A DNA stretch of 58,481 nt from Nostoc mirabile CHAB5784. GTDB lineage: Bacteria; Cyanobacteriota; Cyanobacteriia; Cyanobacteriales; Nostocaceae. Both the position numbers and the translations under genes were made by a program. Positions 9,029 through 17,980 of this stretch are shown piece after piece. Numbering within the stretch: position 1 is the first letter of the stretch; each line of letters begins with the position of its first letter. Location of the stretch: assembly GCF_020829645.1 (NCBI RefSeq), contig NZ_JAIVFS010000050.1, positions 1 to 58,481 on the forward strand. The letters run 5' to 3'. The notes under the pieces were generated by a model, which saw only the letters and a list, made by a program, of their open reading frames with translations, ran no database searches and had not been told where the DNA came from.

Positions 9029-10864
9029 TTACCATTGAGGTGCTGCGGCAAGTAACTTAGTAACCAATTGTTCTTCTATGGGTTTAGAAAACAGATATCC
9101 TTGAGCAAAATTACAGTTTAAAGTTCTTAATTGGGCTAACTGTTCTTGTGTTTCGACACCTTCCGCGATCGCACTCATTCCCATTGAGTTGGCAATGCCA
9201 ATCATTGCTGGTACTAGTCCCATATTCTCTTTGTTTTCTTGCATACGTTTAACAAAAGATTTATCAATTTTGAGTGCATTCAAAGGAAAGCTGTGTAGGT
9301 AACTTAAAGAGGAATATCCTGTACCAAAGTCATCCATAATCAATTTTATTTTTCGCTGCTTTAGTTGTTGAAGAATTATTGCAATTGCATCAGAATTTTC
9401 CATAATTACACTTTCTGTAATTTCTAATTCTAAGTATGCAGGATTTATGTTACTTCCATAAATTATTCGGTCAATTTGATCTACTAAATTAGCCTGTGAA
9501 AATAACCTAGCACTCAAATTGACACTCATAGTTAGAGGTTCTGGTGTCACTGGATGATGTTGCCAAATGCTGAGTTGATGACAAGCTGACTGTAATACCC
9601 AAGTATTGATGGCATTAATCAAACCTGTTTCTTCTGCCACAGGAATAAATTCTATGGGAGAAACCAGACCGCGAATCGGATGTCGCCAGCGCACCAAGGC
9701 TTCAAATCCAGAAATTCTGCCTGTAGTCAGTGAAACAATTGGTTGATAATAAACGAGGAATTCTTGTCTTTCAACAGCCCTTCGCAGATCATTTTCTAAC
9801 TCTAAAAGCTGAATAGCTTCCTGATGCATCGCTGGATTGAAAACGTGATATTTGGCTCTTCCTTGAGCCTTAGCCCGATACATTGCCGTATCAGCATCCC
9901 GCAGCAAATATTCTGGGCGCTCGTAATTTTTATTGCCCCAACTAATCCCAATACTGGCATTCATAAATACTTCATATCTGGACAGCTTAAAAGCGAGTGA
10001 TAGCTGTTGCAGAATTTGTTCGGCAACTTGGATTGCCATATTGATATGTGTGATATTTTCTAAGATAATTCCAAATTCGTCACCGCCCAATCGTGCTAGA
10101 GTATTAATAGGTGTCAGACATGCTTGCAGGCGATAAGCGATGGCTATCAGCAATTCATCTCCCACCAGATGTCCAAGGGAATCATTGATAACTTTGAAGC
10201 GATCGCAGTCCAAAAAAAGGAGTGCAAACTGATAACTAGATTCTTGCTTCGCCCGATTTAAAGCATTTTCTAGTCGCCTAACAAACAAAACTCGGTTTGG
10301 TAATCCAGTCAGGGAATCATGCAGCGCTATGTCTAACAGTTGACTTTGCAATTTCTGCCGGGAATTTATTTCTTCTTGGAGTTTTTGGAGAGTTTTTTCT
10401 AGCTCCCCAGTCCGCTGTTTTACCCGATCTTCCAGTTCGACATTTAGCTTCAATACTTCTAATCGCGCCGACCTCAATGCCAGTTGATTTTGCACGCGCA
10501 CTAAAACTTCTTGAAACTCAAAAGGTTTGGTGATGTAGTCTACACCACCTACCTTAAAGGCTTTAACTTTGTCAAAAACATCATCTAAAGCGCTAATAAA
10601 AATCACCGGAATATCGGCTGTTAGCTCCCAAGCTTTAAAGGTCTGACAAACTTCATAGCCATCTACTTCTGGCATCATAATATCAAGTAGAATCAAATCC
10701 GGTAATACTGTTTGAGTTGCCGTCAGTGCCATTTGCCAGTTCAAGGCTTTACGAACGTTATACCCTTCCCTTGTCAAGATCGACGATAAAACCCGGAGGT
10801 TATCCGCCATATCGTCAATGATCAAAATATCTTTTTTATTAGGGTCTAAATGCTCGTGATTCAT
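9029..10864 (-). CDS. Receiver-GGDEF-EAL cyclic-di-GMP enzyme
   Basis: Response regulator of 611 residues acting on cyclic di-GMP. The receiver (about 11-130) has DDMADN, phospho-acceptor D61 and Lys in YITKPF. A coiled coil (about 135-178) leads to a GGDEF domain (about 180-343) with intact GGDEF at 260-264. No RxxD inhibitory site is seen just before it. An EAL domain (about 355-605) has FEALVRW at 387-393, EITES and DDFGTGYSS, the metal and catalytic signatures of active phosphodiesterases. Both enzymatic activities could be live. The ATG overlaps the stop of the hybrid kinase upstream by 4 bp, so that kinase is the likely phosphate donor. Confidence 0.95.
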   Translation of the reverse strand: MNHEHLDPNKKDILIIDDMADNLRVLSSILTREGYNVRKALNWQMALTATQTVLPDLILLDIMMPEVDGYEVCQTFKAWELTADIPVIFISALDDVFDKVKAFKVGGVDYITKPFEFQEVLVRVQNQLALRSARLEVLKLNVELEDRVKQRTGELEKTLQKLQEEINSRQKLQSQLLDIALHDSLTGLPNRVLFVRRLENALNRAKQESSYQFALLFLDCDRFKVINDSLGHLVGDELLIAIAYRLQACLTPINTLARLGGDEFGIILENITHINMAIQVAEQILQQLSLAFKLSRYEVFMNASIGISWGNKNYERPEYLLRDADTAMYRAKAQGRAKYHVFNPAMHQEAIQLLELENDLRRAVERQEFLVYYQPIVSLTTGRISGFEALVRWRHPIRGLVSPIEFIPVAEETGLINAINTWVLQSACHQLSIWQHHPVTPEPLTMSVNLSARLFSQANLVDQIDRIIYGSNINPAYLELEITESVIMENSDAIAIILQQLKQRKIKLIMDDFGTGYSSLSYLHSFPLNALKIDKSFVKRMQENKENMGLVPAMIGIANSMGMSAIAEGVETQEQLAQLRTLNCNFAQGYLFSKPIEEQLVTKLLAAAPQW

Positions 10865-13800
10865 TCTACGTTTGTTTTAGTCAATTCCATGATTTTCTCA
10901 AACTGGTAGTTATTCGCTAAATCCCGGAGAACTTTGAAAACTTGACTATTATCTGATGGAATTTGCTTGAGTAACTCTAAAATCAGTTCATCGCTACAGC
11001 TAGCTGCGGCATAGTAAATATGTTGGAGCCACTCAGGGGACATTTCTGATAAATGGCTCAGGAGTTCGGTAACAGTGATAAACATCGGTGTAGCTTCATC
11101 GACAACTGTTGTGTTTGTGTTTTCTACTTGGTTGGTATACTTTAAACCCAGATGTTGGCTCAGTTTTTCCAATAATACTTCTTGTGTGAATGGCTTGCGA
11201 ATAAAATCATCGCAGCCAATGGACAAAATTTTCTGGCGTTCTTCTTCAAAGGCGCTAGCAGTTAGGGCAATAATGATCGTATTTGTATTAGAGCAACTCT
11301 GCTCTGCCCCAGAGAAGTCATCAGGGGGAGCTAGGGCTGTTGGCGATCGCTTTGCGGCACCATTAGCATCATTTTCCATGACACTAGTTGCTTCTGGTGT
11401 GGGGGACGCTGTGCCTAGCTGGGTTTTGAATAGCGGTACAACGAGAACTTCGGACTCGCCGGAATCGGGGAACCCGGACGCAAGGTACTGGCTCCCTGAC
11501 GACAGCAACTGTTCCGATTTTGGGAACCTCCGCAACGTATTGGCTGCCCTATACCCTATTTGTTTAGCTTTAATTATTCTTGTCGCTTCGTAACCGTCCA
11601 TAACCGGCATTCGCATATCCATAAAAATCAAGTGTGGTTGCCAAGATTCCCAATTAGCAACTGCTTCACTACCATCTCTAGCTTCCCTAACTTCAAAGCC
11701 AACAAATGTGAGAATTTTAACTAACAACATCCGGCTTTCTTTGGAGTCGTCAACTACTAAGATACGGTATGCTTTCTCAGTAGGTGCTAAAGCTAGAGTT
11801 TGGTATCTAACTTGGTTTGTTGGCATTTCTCTGGGGCAAGTTAGAGCAATCTGAATATCAAAGGCAAATCTACTACCGACACCAGGGATACTGTTGACAG
11901 TAATATCTCCTTTCATCAGTTGCACGTATTTCCGGCTAATCGCCAAACCCAATCCCGTCCCTTGTTGGAATTTTCTGCCGATTTCGGTTTGCTCAAAAGC
12001 TTCAAACAACAAGTCAAGTTCTTGTGGGGCAATACCGCAGCCAGTGTCTTGTACCTCGAAGAAGAGATGAGGGGGATGAGGGAGATTTTGCTCTCCCTGC
12101 TCCTCAGTTTCCCAGCTCCCAGCCCCCAGTTTCACCCGTAGTGTCACCCTCCCAGTATTAGTAAATTTAATGGCATTTCCCAAGAGGTTGAGCAAGACTT
12201 GACACAATTTATTTTCGTCCGTTTCTATGTATTTAGGAATGTTTTGTGCATATTCAAACACTAGTTCTAAATTTTTAGATGCAGCACTTGCGTGTTGCAT
12301 CTCTTCTAACTTCTTCAATACATGAATTAAGTCAAAGCTGCTGGTGTTTAATGTGATTCTGCCAGCTTCGATTTTGGACATTTCTAGAATGTCGTTAATT
12401 AAGTTGAGTAGATGTTCGCCAGCACGATTAATAATTGCCAAGTTTTCTTGATGTTCGCCAGATAGCGAATAATCTCGGCTCATGACTTGGGTAAAACCGA
12501 GAATGGCATTGAGTGGGGTACGCAGTTCGTGGCTCATGTTAGCAAGGAATTCGCTTTTAGCGAGGTTAGCGGCGGTGCTTCGCGCCGCTTCACGAACAGC
12601 TGCTTGTTGTTCCTGTGCGGCAATTTTTTGCGATTGAATCAGTTCTTGTTGGGTGATTTGCAGTTGCTCGATAGCTTGCTGGAACTGTTCAGTACGTTTT
12701 TTTACTTGAGCCTCTAAGGTGCGATTGTATTCTGCTAATAAGTTTTCTGCTTGTTTGCGTTGGGTAATATCAAAAAATGTCGCGATCGCAAAAGCAAGAT
12801 TTCCTGATTCATCATAAATTGGCTTTCCCAAAACTTCAATGGGAATAATCTTGTCAGAATGGCGAATTTCCATATCATCGATCCTGGTGCTTTCCCCAAG
12901 CAATGCTCTCAAAATCGGCAGGCGATCGCTGGGGTAAAGTTGATCTGTCCCAGCAAGGTAAGCTTGATATACCTCTGACAATTGTTCGGTGCTAACTTGT
13001 GCTATCGCTCCTTGACCTAGAATTTGCTGCCCAATATTATTTGTGTAATAAGGTTTACCTTCAGCATCTATGATAAATACACCTATCGGCATGGCTTCTA
13101 AAAATTGAGTTAGCCGACTCTGACTGTGAGATAGCGCCTCATTTAAGACTTGCATCTGAGCATTCTTTGCTGACAAAGTACTAAAGGATACTTGGAGTTG
13201 CTTTGCCATAGTTTCAAATGACTTGGCTAGTTCCCCTAGTTCATCCGAACGCTGAATTTCTGGTATTTGCTCCCATTCACCTTTAGCAATTTTCTTCGCT
13301 GATGTGTTTAATTGTGAAATCGGCTTGATTACCCAGCGACTAGTGAAAATTCCAATTATTGTAGCGACTAAAAAAGCAACTATGCACAGCAAAATAGTGA
13401 TGCGGGTGTTAGCATTAATTTGCTCCATAAATTCGCCTTCGGGAATCACCGCCACAATTAGCCAATCTAAACCCAGTTCATCCTTCCAGTTTTTTACCTG
13501 CACAAAATAACGCATTCCATCGGCGGTAAAACTTAGCTGTTGCTTCCCAACAACAAACGCAAGACTGCCAAAGCGTTTGATCAAAGACTGGGTTGTGAGT
13601 CGAATTAAAGAATCTTCAGTGTCTAATGCCGATAGGCGTTTTGCTTGACGATTAATGATGGTATATGGTGACTCAGTAGTAGAAGAAGCTACTATTAACC
13701 CCGAGCGCTCTAAAATAAAAGTTTTACCCGATTGTTTGGTGTTTAAGTTGGCTAAAAAATTGCCGATTTGTAACAATAGCAAATCAACACTAATCACCCC

Positions 13801-14469
13801 AACAAGTTTCTGATTTTTATCGTAAACAGGATAGCTAGAAGATATGGATAGGACTTCTGGTTTATCTTCCCATTGATAAATTTGACTCCAAACTGGTTTG
13901 CCCATCTTAGCTGCATCTGCATACCACGCTTCTACACGAGGATCGTAATTTTTAACTTGTTGAAGCTGGCGGCGATTCCCTTTCAAGTCTGTATCGTAAA
14001 CATAAAGTTTCCCGATGCCATGCTTTTCGGTAACTTCATTAATTAAGAGCGTGCCATTATCTAAACGTTCAATACCGATAAACTCACCTTTGGAATTGGC
14101 AAAGCTGTTGTAGCCAACATTAAAAACCTGCATTTGTTTCCAAAAATAATTTCCGGTGGTTTTAAAGTCTGAAAGGTTGAGCAAATCTAGCTCAATTGCA
14201 TCTAAGTTGATTTGATTGATTTGCTTCGGGGTTGTTAAATGCCTATCAAGATGCTGTTCAATGCGATCGCAGATTTCATTTTCTAGTTGCGTAGCAAGCT
14301 CCGTTACCGCTTTTTGGCCGTTTTGATACGAAAGATAGCCCACAAGTCCCACCGCCCCACAAATTTGCAATATAAAGGGCACAATCAGAACATACCTCAG
14401 GGGCATATTGGCATAAACTTTGCCAACTAAGCGATTAATAGATTTGACGGGCTGAAGTTTGGATAACAT
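10861..14469 (-). CDS. Membrane hybrid histidine kinase: Cache-HAMP-PAS-HisKA-HATPase-receiver
   Basis: 1202 residues. TM1 lies at about 26-47. An extracytoplasmic double-Cache region spans about 50-350, with YPVYD and VGVISVDL typical of the fold. TM2 (about 355-380) is followed by HAMP (381-427), PAS (450-572) and a coiled coil (575-640). HisKA has H647 in MSHELRTP, the HATPase spans about 750-875 (DTGCGIAP, GTGLGLAI), and the receiver starts at about 902 with D951 in FMDMRMP. Two in-frame insertions are visible: a short Pro/Glu-rich one in the HATPase (782-801) and about 94 residues inside the receiver (969-1062). The C-terminal tail (1127-1202) resembles the helical segment often found after such receivers. 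Its stop overlaps the GGDEF-EAL start, so it probably controls cyclic-di-GMP levels in response to an external small molecule. Confidence 0.94.
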   Translation of the reverse strand: MLSKLQPVKSINRLVGKVYANMPLRYVLIVPFILQICGAVGLVGYLSYQNGQKAVTELATQLENEICDRIEQHLDRHLTTPKQINQINLDAIELDLLNLSDFKTTGNYFWKQMQVFNVGYNSFANSKGEFIGIERLDNGTLLINEVTEKHGIGKLYVYDTDLKGNRRQLQQVKNYDPRVEAWYADAAKMGKPVWSQIYQWEDKPEVLSISSSYPVYDKNQKLVGVISVDLLLLQIGNFLANLNTKQSGKTFILERSGLIVASSTTESPYTIINRQAKRLSALDTEDSLIRLTTQSLIKRFGSLAFVVGKQQLSFTADGMRYFVQVKNWKDELGLDWLIVAVIPEGEFMEQINANTRITILLCIVAFLVATIIGIFTSRWVIKPISQLNTSAKKIAKGEWEQIPEIQRSDELGELAKSFETMAKQLQVSFSTLSAKNAQMQVLNEALSHSQSRLTQFLEAMPIGVFIIDAEGKPYYTNNIGQQILGQGAIAQVSTEQLSEVYQAYLAGTDQLYPSDRLPILRALLGESTRIDDMEIRHSDKIIPIEVLGKPIYDESGNLAFAIATFFDITQRKQAENLLAEYNRTLEAQVKKRTEQFQQAIEQLQITQQELIQSQKIAAQEQQAAVREAARSTAANLAKSEFLANMSHELRTPLNAILGFTQVMSRDYSLSGEHQENLAIINRAGEHLLNLINDILEMSKIEAGRITLNTSSFDLIHVLKKLEEMQHASAASKNLELVFEYAQNIPKYIETDENKLCQVLLNLLGNAIKFTNTGRVTLRVKLGAGSWETEEQGEQNLPHPPHLFFEVQDTGCGIAPQELDLLFEAFEQTEIGRKFQQGTGLGLAISRKYVQLMKGDITVNSIPGVGSRFAFDIQIALTCPREMPTNQVRYQTLALAPTEKAYRILVVDDSKESRMLLVKILTFVGFEVREARDGSEAVANWESWQPHLIFMDMRMPVMDGYEATRIIKAKQIGYRAANTLRRFPKSEQLLSSGSQYLASGFPDSGESEVLVVPLFKTQLGTASPTPEATSVMENDANGAAKRSPTALAPPDDFSGAEQSCSNTNTIIIALTASAFEEERQKILSIGCDDFIRKPFTQEVLLEKLSQHLGLKYTNQVENTNTTVVDEATPMFITVTELLSHLSEMSPEWLQHIYYAAASCSDELILELLKQIPSDNSQVFKVLRDLANNYQFEKIMELTKTNVE
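11284..11565 (-). repeat. About 280 bp in-frame insertion inside the receiver domain
   Basis: A normal receiver would run from MPVMDGYEATRIIKA directly into TIIIALTASAFEEE. Here about 94 residues intervene (969-1062), rich in Ser, Pro, Gly and Ala. The DNA is unlike its surroundings, with runs such as GGAATCGGGGAACCCGGACG. The frame is maintained and all receiver key residues remain outside the insert. The source element is not identified. Confidence 0.8.
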
Positions 14470-14944
14470 TGTTGTTTAATTCTTCCCCAGCATATATTAG
14501 GGGTATTGTTGCCATATCAGCTACACTTAATATCAGGAGAATTACGGCGTATTATGCTTTTAATATGACATATTTTTTGCTCTACTTAGTATAAAAAAAT
14601 ACAGAGATTGATTTTCTACTTCTTTGACTGGCTAAATTCCCCCAACGCCTAATTTTCAGACTTTGCGGCCGCACCTAAATTTACTCAGTTTTATCAGATT
14701 TTCTCGGATGAACTGAAATTTAACCGATAAGCTACAGTATGCCATTCTAAAATTCAGGTCGTCATTAGCACCCAATCCTAAATTTAATTTTTAATTGCTG
14801 ATGTCTTGATTTTCCAGATCAAAACCTTTGGACTTGTACAAAAACTTATATTTAAGTACAACAATTTTAAAATTTTCATACAAATACAGAGTAAAAATCT
14901 AAAAAAATTTACCTAATATTTTTTATTTTAAATAAATGTTAATT
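14470..14944. other. Intergenic region, no gene seen
   Basis: 475 bp, AT-rich, between the start of the hybrid kinase and the end of the MOSC gene. It must hold the hybrid-kinase promoter, but I see no clear -10/-35 pair, terminator or repeat. Confidence 0.6.
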
Positions 14945-15733
14945 TTATTGTGGAAGTATGTCAAGCTCATCGCCGATTTGTAAAATTTTTCCAGCTGACG
15001 ATGGGGGTAATTGGGTATTGACACTCAATCTGTAAAAGTGATTAAAAGGTGATGAAGCAACCCAATTTGGCAGAGTTGCTTGTCGCTGGGTTGCAAATAT
15101 TTTTTGAAAGTTTGGGTAAGCTTTCCCTAAGTAAGAATCGCGTGTTGGGACTATACAACGCTGACATGGATTAACTCCAAAAAAATCCACATTTCCCAGT
15201 CGAAAGGAGACTAAATCACCTTGTTCACTAAATAGCCGATCTTCCCAAAATGCTGGTACACCATCAATCTCGATGTTGGCACGCATCCGACGGCGTATTT
15301 CATCTACAGTTAAACCGGGAAACCAAGAAGCTACTTCTGCCAATGTTGCTGTACTAATTACCGTTGGGCCAGGTGAGTGTGTATCGTCAGGAAAACCCAT
15401 CATAGAGTTTTGCCTTAATGTGACAGCAAACTCAAAAAAATCACTCAAAATTGCTTCTAATGCTTGCCGTTCCTCATCCAGATGAAAAATTTGTTGTGAG
15501 TCACCGCCTGGCATCTGCAACGAGATAGTTCTATTTAAGAGTGCAAATTGCGCCCTTACTAAATTGATTTTAGCATGACGCTTGCCATTGACAAATCTAT
15601 CCTGTTCGTCAAAAATGGCAAACTCGCGGTCATGCTGTAGTGCGCCACTGGCAAGAACTCTAGCGTTTTCAACTTCAATACCATCCAGTGACTTAACTGG
15701 ATACAGTAAAATCTTGGCTAAGTAAGGCTTCAT
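14945..15733 (-). CDS. MOSC-domain protein
   Basis: 262 residues from the ATG at 15733. A longer frame would need a TTG at 15760 within repeat-like DNA, so the ATG (MKPYLAKILLYPVKSL) is preferred. The N-terminal beta-barrel (about 1-110) opens with the YPVKSL signature. The C-terminal MOSC domain (about 120-260) contains GVNPCQRCIVPTRD, which carries the conserved cysteine. MOSC proteins bind the molybdenum cofactor or transfer sulfur to it, often in oxidoreductases that reduce N-hydroxylated compounds or sulfoxides. No reductase domain is attached. The gene is alone, followed by the IS200/IS605 element. Confidence 0.88.
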   Translation of the reverse strand: MKPYLAKILLYPVKSLDGIEVENARVLASGALQHDREFAIFDEQDRFVNGKRHAKINLVRAQFALLNRTISLQMPGGDSQQIFHLDEERQALEAILSDFFEFAVTLRQNSMMGFPDDTHSPGPTVISTATLAEVASWFPGLTVDEIRRRMRANIEIDGVPAFWEDRLFSEQGDLVSFRLGNVDFFGVNPCQRCIVPTRDSYLGKAYPNFQKIFATQRQATLPNWVASSPFNHFYRLSVNTQLPPSSAGKILQIGDELDILPQ

Positions 15734-15934
15734 AGCAATTTTGGATTTTAGATTTTGCAAAAAGTCTGAGCGGAGTTAAGATTGGTAATCTAGCAGCCCT
15801 CAATCTAAAATTCTTTTGTTACTTATACGAGTGGCTAGTGCCGCAAGGCGGAAGTCACGCAGCGTCCCGTAGGGAAGGGGCTGACTCCCCTGGTTTTCTG
15901 AGCAAGTAAGCACTCGCGTTACTTGTTGAACGCA

Positions 15935-15965
15935 CCCCAACTAAACCTTGCGGTTATAGTTGGGG
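15935..15965 (-). ncRNA. Right-end hairpin, candidate 3' part of a TnpB guide (omega) RNA
   Basis: On the minus strand, just past the tnpB stop, CCCCAACTA pairs perfectly with TAGTTGGGG. After one mismatch AACC pairs with GGTT around a GCAA tetraloop. TnpB guide RNAs are known to be made from the 3' end of tnpB and the right end of the element, so this stem is the natural scaffold terminus. Transcription and the guide boundary are inferred. Confidence 0.55.
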
Positions 15966-15974
15966 ATTCTTTCG

Positions 15975-17366
15975 CTAAGAAACTAATAAATTTCTCAACG
16001 TCCCCAGAGTTACTGGCGTTCTCAGTGTGTCGTTGGAACTTTTGCCTACGAACACTCTAGAAAAATGTTTATCCCCAATAATTAATGAATACCAATATCT
16101 AGCACCGATATTGTATGAAGCTGATAAATCAGCGTTATACTGCTTACCATTTTGAAATACAGCAAGTGAATAATTAACTTTGCTTCTTTTGACTTTTCCA
16201 CTACCATCAAAAGCATAAGCACTTGTGTATTTAGGGTTAACAAAAACTACTTTACCTCCTAGCTCATTCCATCTTTGCTGTATCAACTCAACTATTTTGC
16301 AGTGACACCAGAGATGGAATTTTTGTTTTTGTAAAGAACCTTTTTTACCTGCTTTCGCTTTCCATCCCGATAAATTTTCAAATACAATCACTTTAATATT
16401 ATGAGATTTTGCAAACTCTATAATGCCTCTCGTAACTTTACGTGATATTTCTAGATTGACGTTAGCCGACTTGCGGTAAAGACCCCGACAAAAACCATTG
16501 GATAACTTCTGCTTTGTAATGTTGGCAGTCTGAGAAGATTTTCTTTTGATCATCATTCTACGTTGGTTTCGTCGGTCTATGTCTCTGGCAGGATTGATGA
16601 ATTTCCTTGCTTTTACAGTACCGTTTTTACCAACAATTGATGCTGTGGCAGCATTGTTAATTTCCATATCAACACTACACACAAATTCAGAATCTTCCCT
16701 ATCAACTTTCTTGATTTTAACTGGCATAGAAAGTTGACATTTGTTCTTATTAACCACTAATGCGGGTGATTGTATCTCGTTGCCATCAATTAGATGACGA
16801 GATAACCCATGCTTCTTAACTTTGATGTTATTAAGCCATACCCAATCTGTACCACTCCATACTTTAATATCTACAGTTTGATAATTTAAGTTATAGCGTA
16901 CTTGCTGACCTTTATATAAAGCAGGGTAAGTTTTGCACATAGCAGTTAATTTTGGTGGTTTAGCTGCTTTATGCTTTCTTATTCCTGATTGCCATTCATA
17001 ATATCTGCTTTGAAAGCTTGAAACTATACCAATGGCATCAGCTATTGCTGCGCGTCTTAAGTAGCTAGGAAACTTTTTAAAGAACTGATATTTGTCAACT
17101 ACAATCTGAAAATACTTATGTTTATGATTGGGATTATCTGCGGTTTTATGAATCATTTTCTCAACCGCATTTACCTTATCATGCGCTGTTAATTCGCCAA
17201 GATATTGCCATTGAGCATTAATAACAATCACCAACGGAATTAAAAACTTACGATAGGCTTCTATCGTTAAAACCATCTTGTGCTTTTGTTCATTGTCTGC
17301 TGACAAATCCCATACATCAGTTCTGATTTCCTGTGCAGCTTTTCTTTTGGTTCTTGCTTTACTCAT
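15975..17366 (-). CDS. tnpB: TnpB-type RNA-guided nuclease without the zinc finger
   Basis: 463 residues. TnpB proteins are RuvC-type nucleases directed by an omega RNA to cut the empty donor site and so favour element retention. The RuvC triad is visible: D233 in CSVDMEINNA, E330 in VIVFENLSGW and D413 in YNADLSASYNI. The segment between motifs II and III, where TnpB normally has two CxxC pairs, reads KYTSAYAFDGSGKVK..NYSLAVFQNGKQY and has no cysteine. The N-terminal half is basic and divergent from common TnpBs. The start ATG at 17366 faces the tnpA start. It looks full-length, and the retained triad argues for purifying selection rather than decay. It could be a specialised subfamily whose fold is stabilised without zinc. 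Confidence 0.85.
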   Translation of the reverse strand: MSKARTKRKAAQEIRTDVWDLSADNEQKHKMVLTIEAYRKFLIPLVIVINAQWQYLGELTAHDKVNAVEKMIHKTADNPNHKHKYFQIVVDKYQFFKKFPSYLRRAAIADAIGIVSSFQSRYYEWQSGIRKHKAAKPPKLTAMCKTYPALYKGQQVRYNLNYQTVDIKVWSGTDWVWLNNIKVKKHGLSRHLIDGNEIQSPALVVNKNKCQLSMPVKIKKVDREDSEFVCSVDMEINNAATASIVGKNGTVKARKFINPARDIDRRNQRRMMIKRKSSQTANITKQKLSNGFCRGLYRKSANVNLEISRKVTRGIIEFAKSHNIKVIVFENLSGWKAKAGKKGSLQKQKFHLWCHCKIVELIQQRWNELGGKVVFVNPKYTSAYAFDGSGKVKRSKVNYSLAVFQNGKQYNADLSASYNIGARYWYSLIIGDKHFSRVFVGKSSNDTLRTPVTLGTLRNLLVS

Positions 17367-17383
17367 TGGCTATTGTCTCGACC

Positions 17384-17424
17384 TTGACAAAGATATAGTA
17401 TCAGGATACCTTTTTAGTTGTCAA
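17384..17424. promoter_or_regulatory. Nested inverted repeats between divergent tnpB and tnpA
   Basis: TTGACAA (17384-17390) and TTGTCAA (17418-17424) are perfect inverted copies, enclosing a second pair GTATC/GATAC (17398-17409). TTGACA could serve as a -35 box for tnpA. The symmetry could also be a site where the element controls both genes. Confidence 0.4.
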
Positions 17425-17443
17425 TACGGTTATTAAATTAGTT

Positions 17444-17869
17444 ATGAAAGATATTGTCAAGCTAAAAACCCGTTCTAACAGTGCTTTTAGGCTCATTTAT
17501 CATTTAGTTCTAGTAACTAAGTTTCGGCAGAAATCACTTACAGTTGAAATTCTCAATAGGATGAAATCGATTGTCAATGAATTGTTGTTTAAATGGGAAT
17601 GTGAATTGATCGAATTTGGTGGAGAATCTGATCATGTGCATTTGTTAATTGAAACTCACCCCAGTGTAGATTTGTCAAAATTGGTAAACAATATAAAAAC
17701 CGTAACTTCTAGAAAATTACGGAATGAATTTTCTCAACATTTAAAAAAATTTTATTGGTCAGAAAAGCCTCAGTTTTGGTCAGGGTCGTATGCGTTAATT
17801 AGCGTTGGCGCACAAGCTCCATTGGATAAACTTATAGAATATGTGCAAAACCAAGAGAAACCAGAATAA
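17444..17869 (+). CDS. tnpA: IS200/IS605 Y1 transposase TnpA
   Basis: 141 residues, the usual length. This single-strand HUH transposase excises and inserts the element through a phosphotyrosine link. The HUH motif is H64-V-H66 in ESDHVHLLIE and the catalytic tyrosine is Y133 in LIEYVQNQ. Both are intact, as is the SRKLRNEF region, so the gene should be functional. It is divergent from tnpB with 77 bp between starts. A strong hairpin follows 22 bp after the stop. Confidence 0.95.
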   Translation: MKDIVKLKTRSNSAFRLIYHLVLVTKFRQKSLTVEILNRMKSIVNELLFKWECELIEFGGESDHVHLLIETHPSVDLSKLVNNIKTVTSRKLRNEFSQHLKKFYWSEKPQFWSGSYALISVGAQAPLDKLIEYVQNQEKPE

Positions 17870-17891
17870 GCTGTTGCTACGCTTTTTATAC

Positions 17892-17943
17892 ATGTGTAGC
17901 TAACCCTACCTATAACGAAGTTTAGGTAGGGTTAGCTACACAT
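17892..17943 (+). terminator. 21-bp perfect stem-loop after tnpA (terminator or transposon end)
   Basis: The arms 17892-17912 and 17923-17943 (ATGTGTAGCTAACC.. and its complement) pair perfectly over 21 bp around a 10-nt loop, followed by TTTTG. It would stop transcripts leaving tnpA. It may also be the left-end hairpin bound by TnpA. Confidence 0.75.
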
Positions 17944-17980
17944 TTTTGTTCAAGCAGGGGAGCGTCAATAATATTGTTAA

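Larger units (their letters stand above)
15931..17945. mobile_element. IS200/IS605-family element with divergent tnpA and tnpB
   Basis: The element holds a Y1 transposase gene (plus strand) and a TnpB gene (minus strand) transcribed away from each other from 17367-17443, the IS608-like layout. Hairpins close both sides: 15935-15965 beyond tnpB and 17892-17943 beyond tnpA. As expected for this family there are no conventional inverted ends or target duplication, so exact boundaries are uncertain by a few tens of bases. It separates the MOSC gene from lepB. Confidence 0.85.

Noticed and set aside
8586..9035. A 149-codon minus-strand open frame
   Set aside because: It runs through the nested repeats at 8602-8835 and its start region overlaps the end of the GGDEF-EAL gene; no family or ribosome site. 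Open only because repeats lack stops.
11075..11593. A 172-codon plus-strand frame opposite the hybrid kinase receiver
   Set aside because: It is the complement of a real gene with clear receiver motifs; long only because of the GC-rich insertion.
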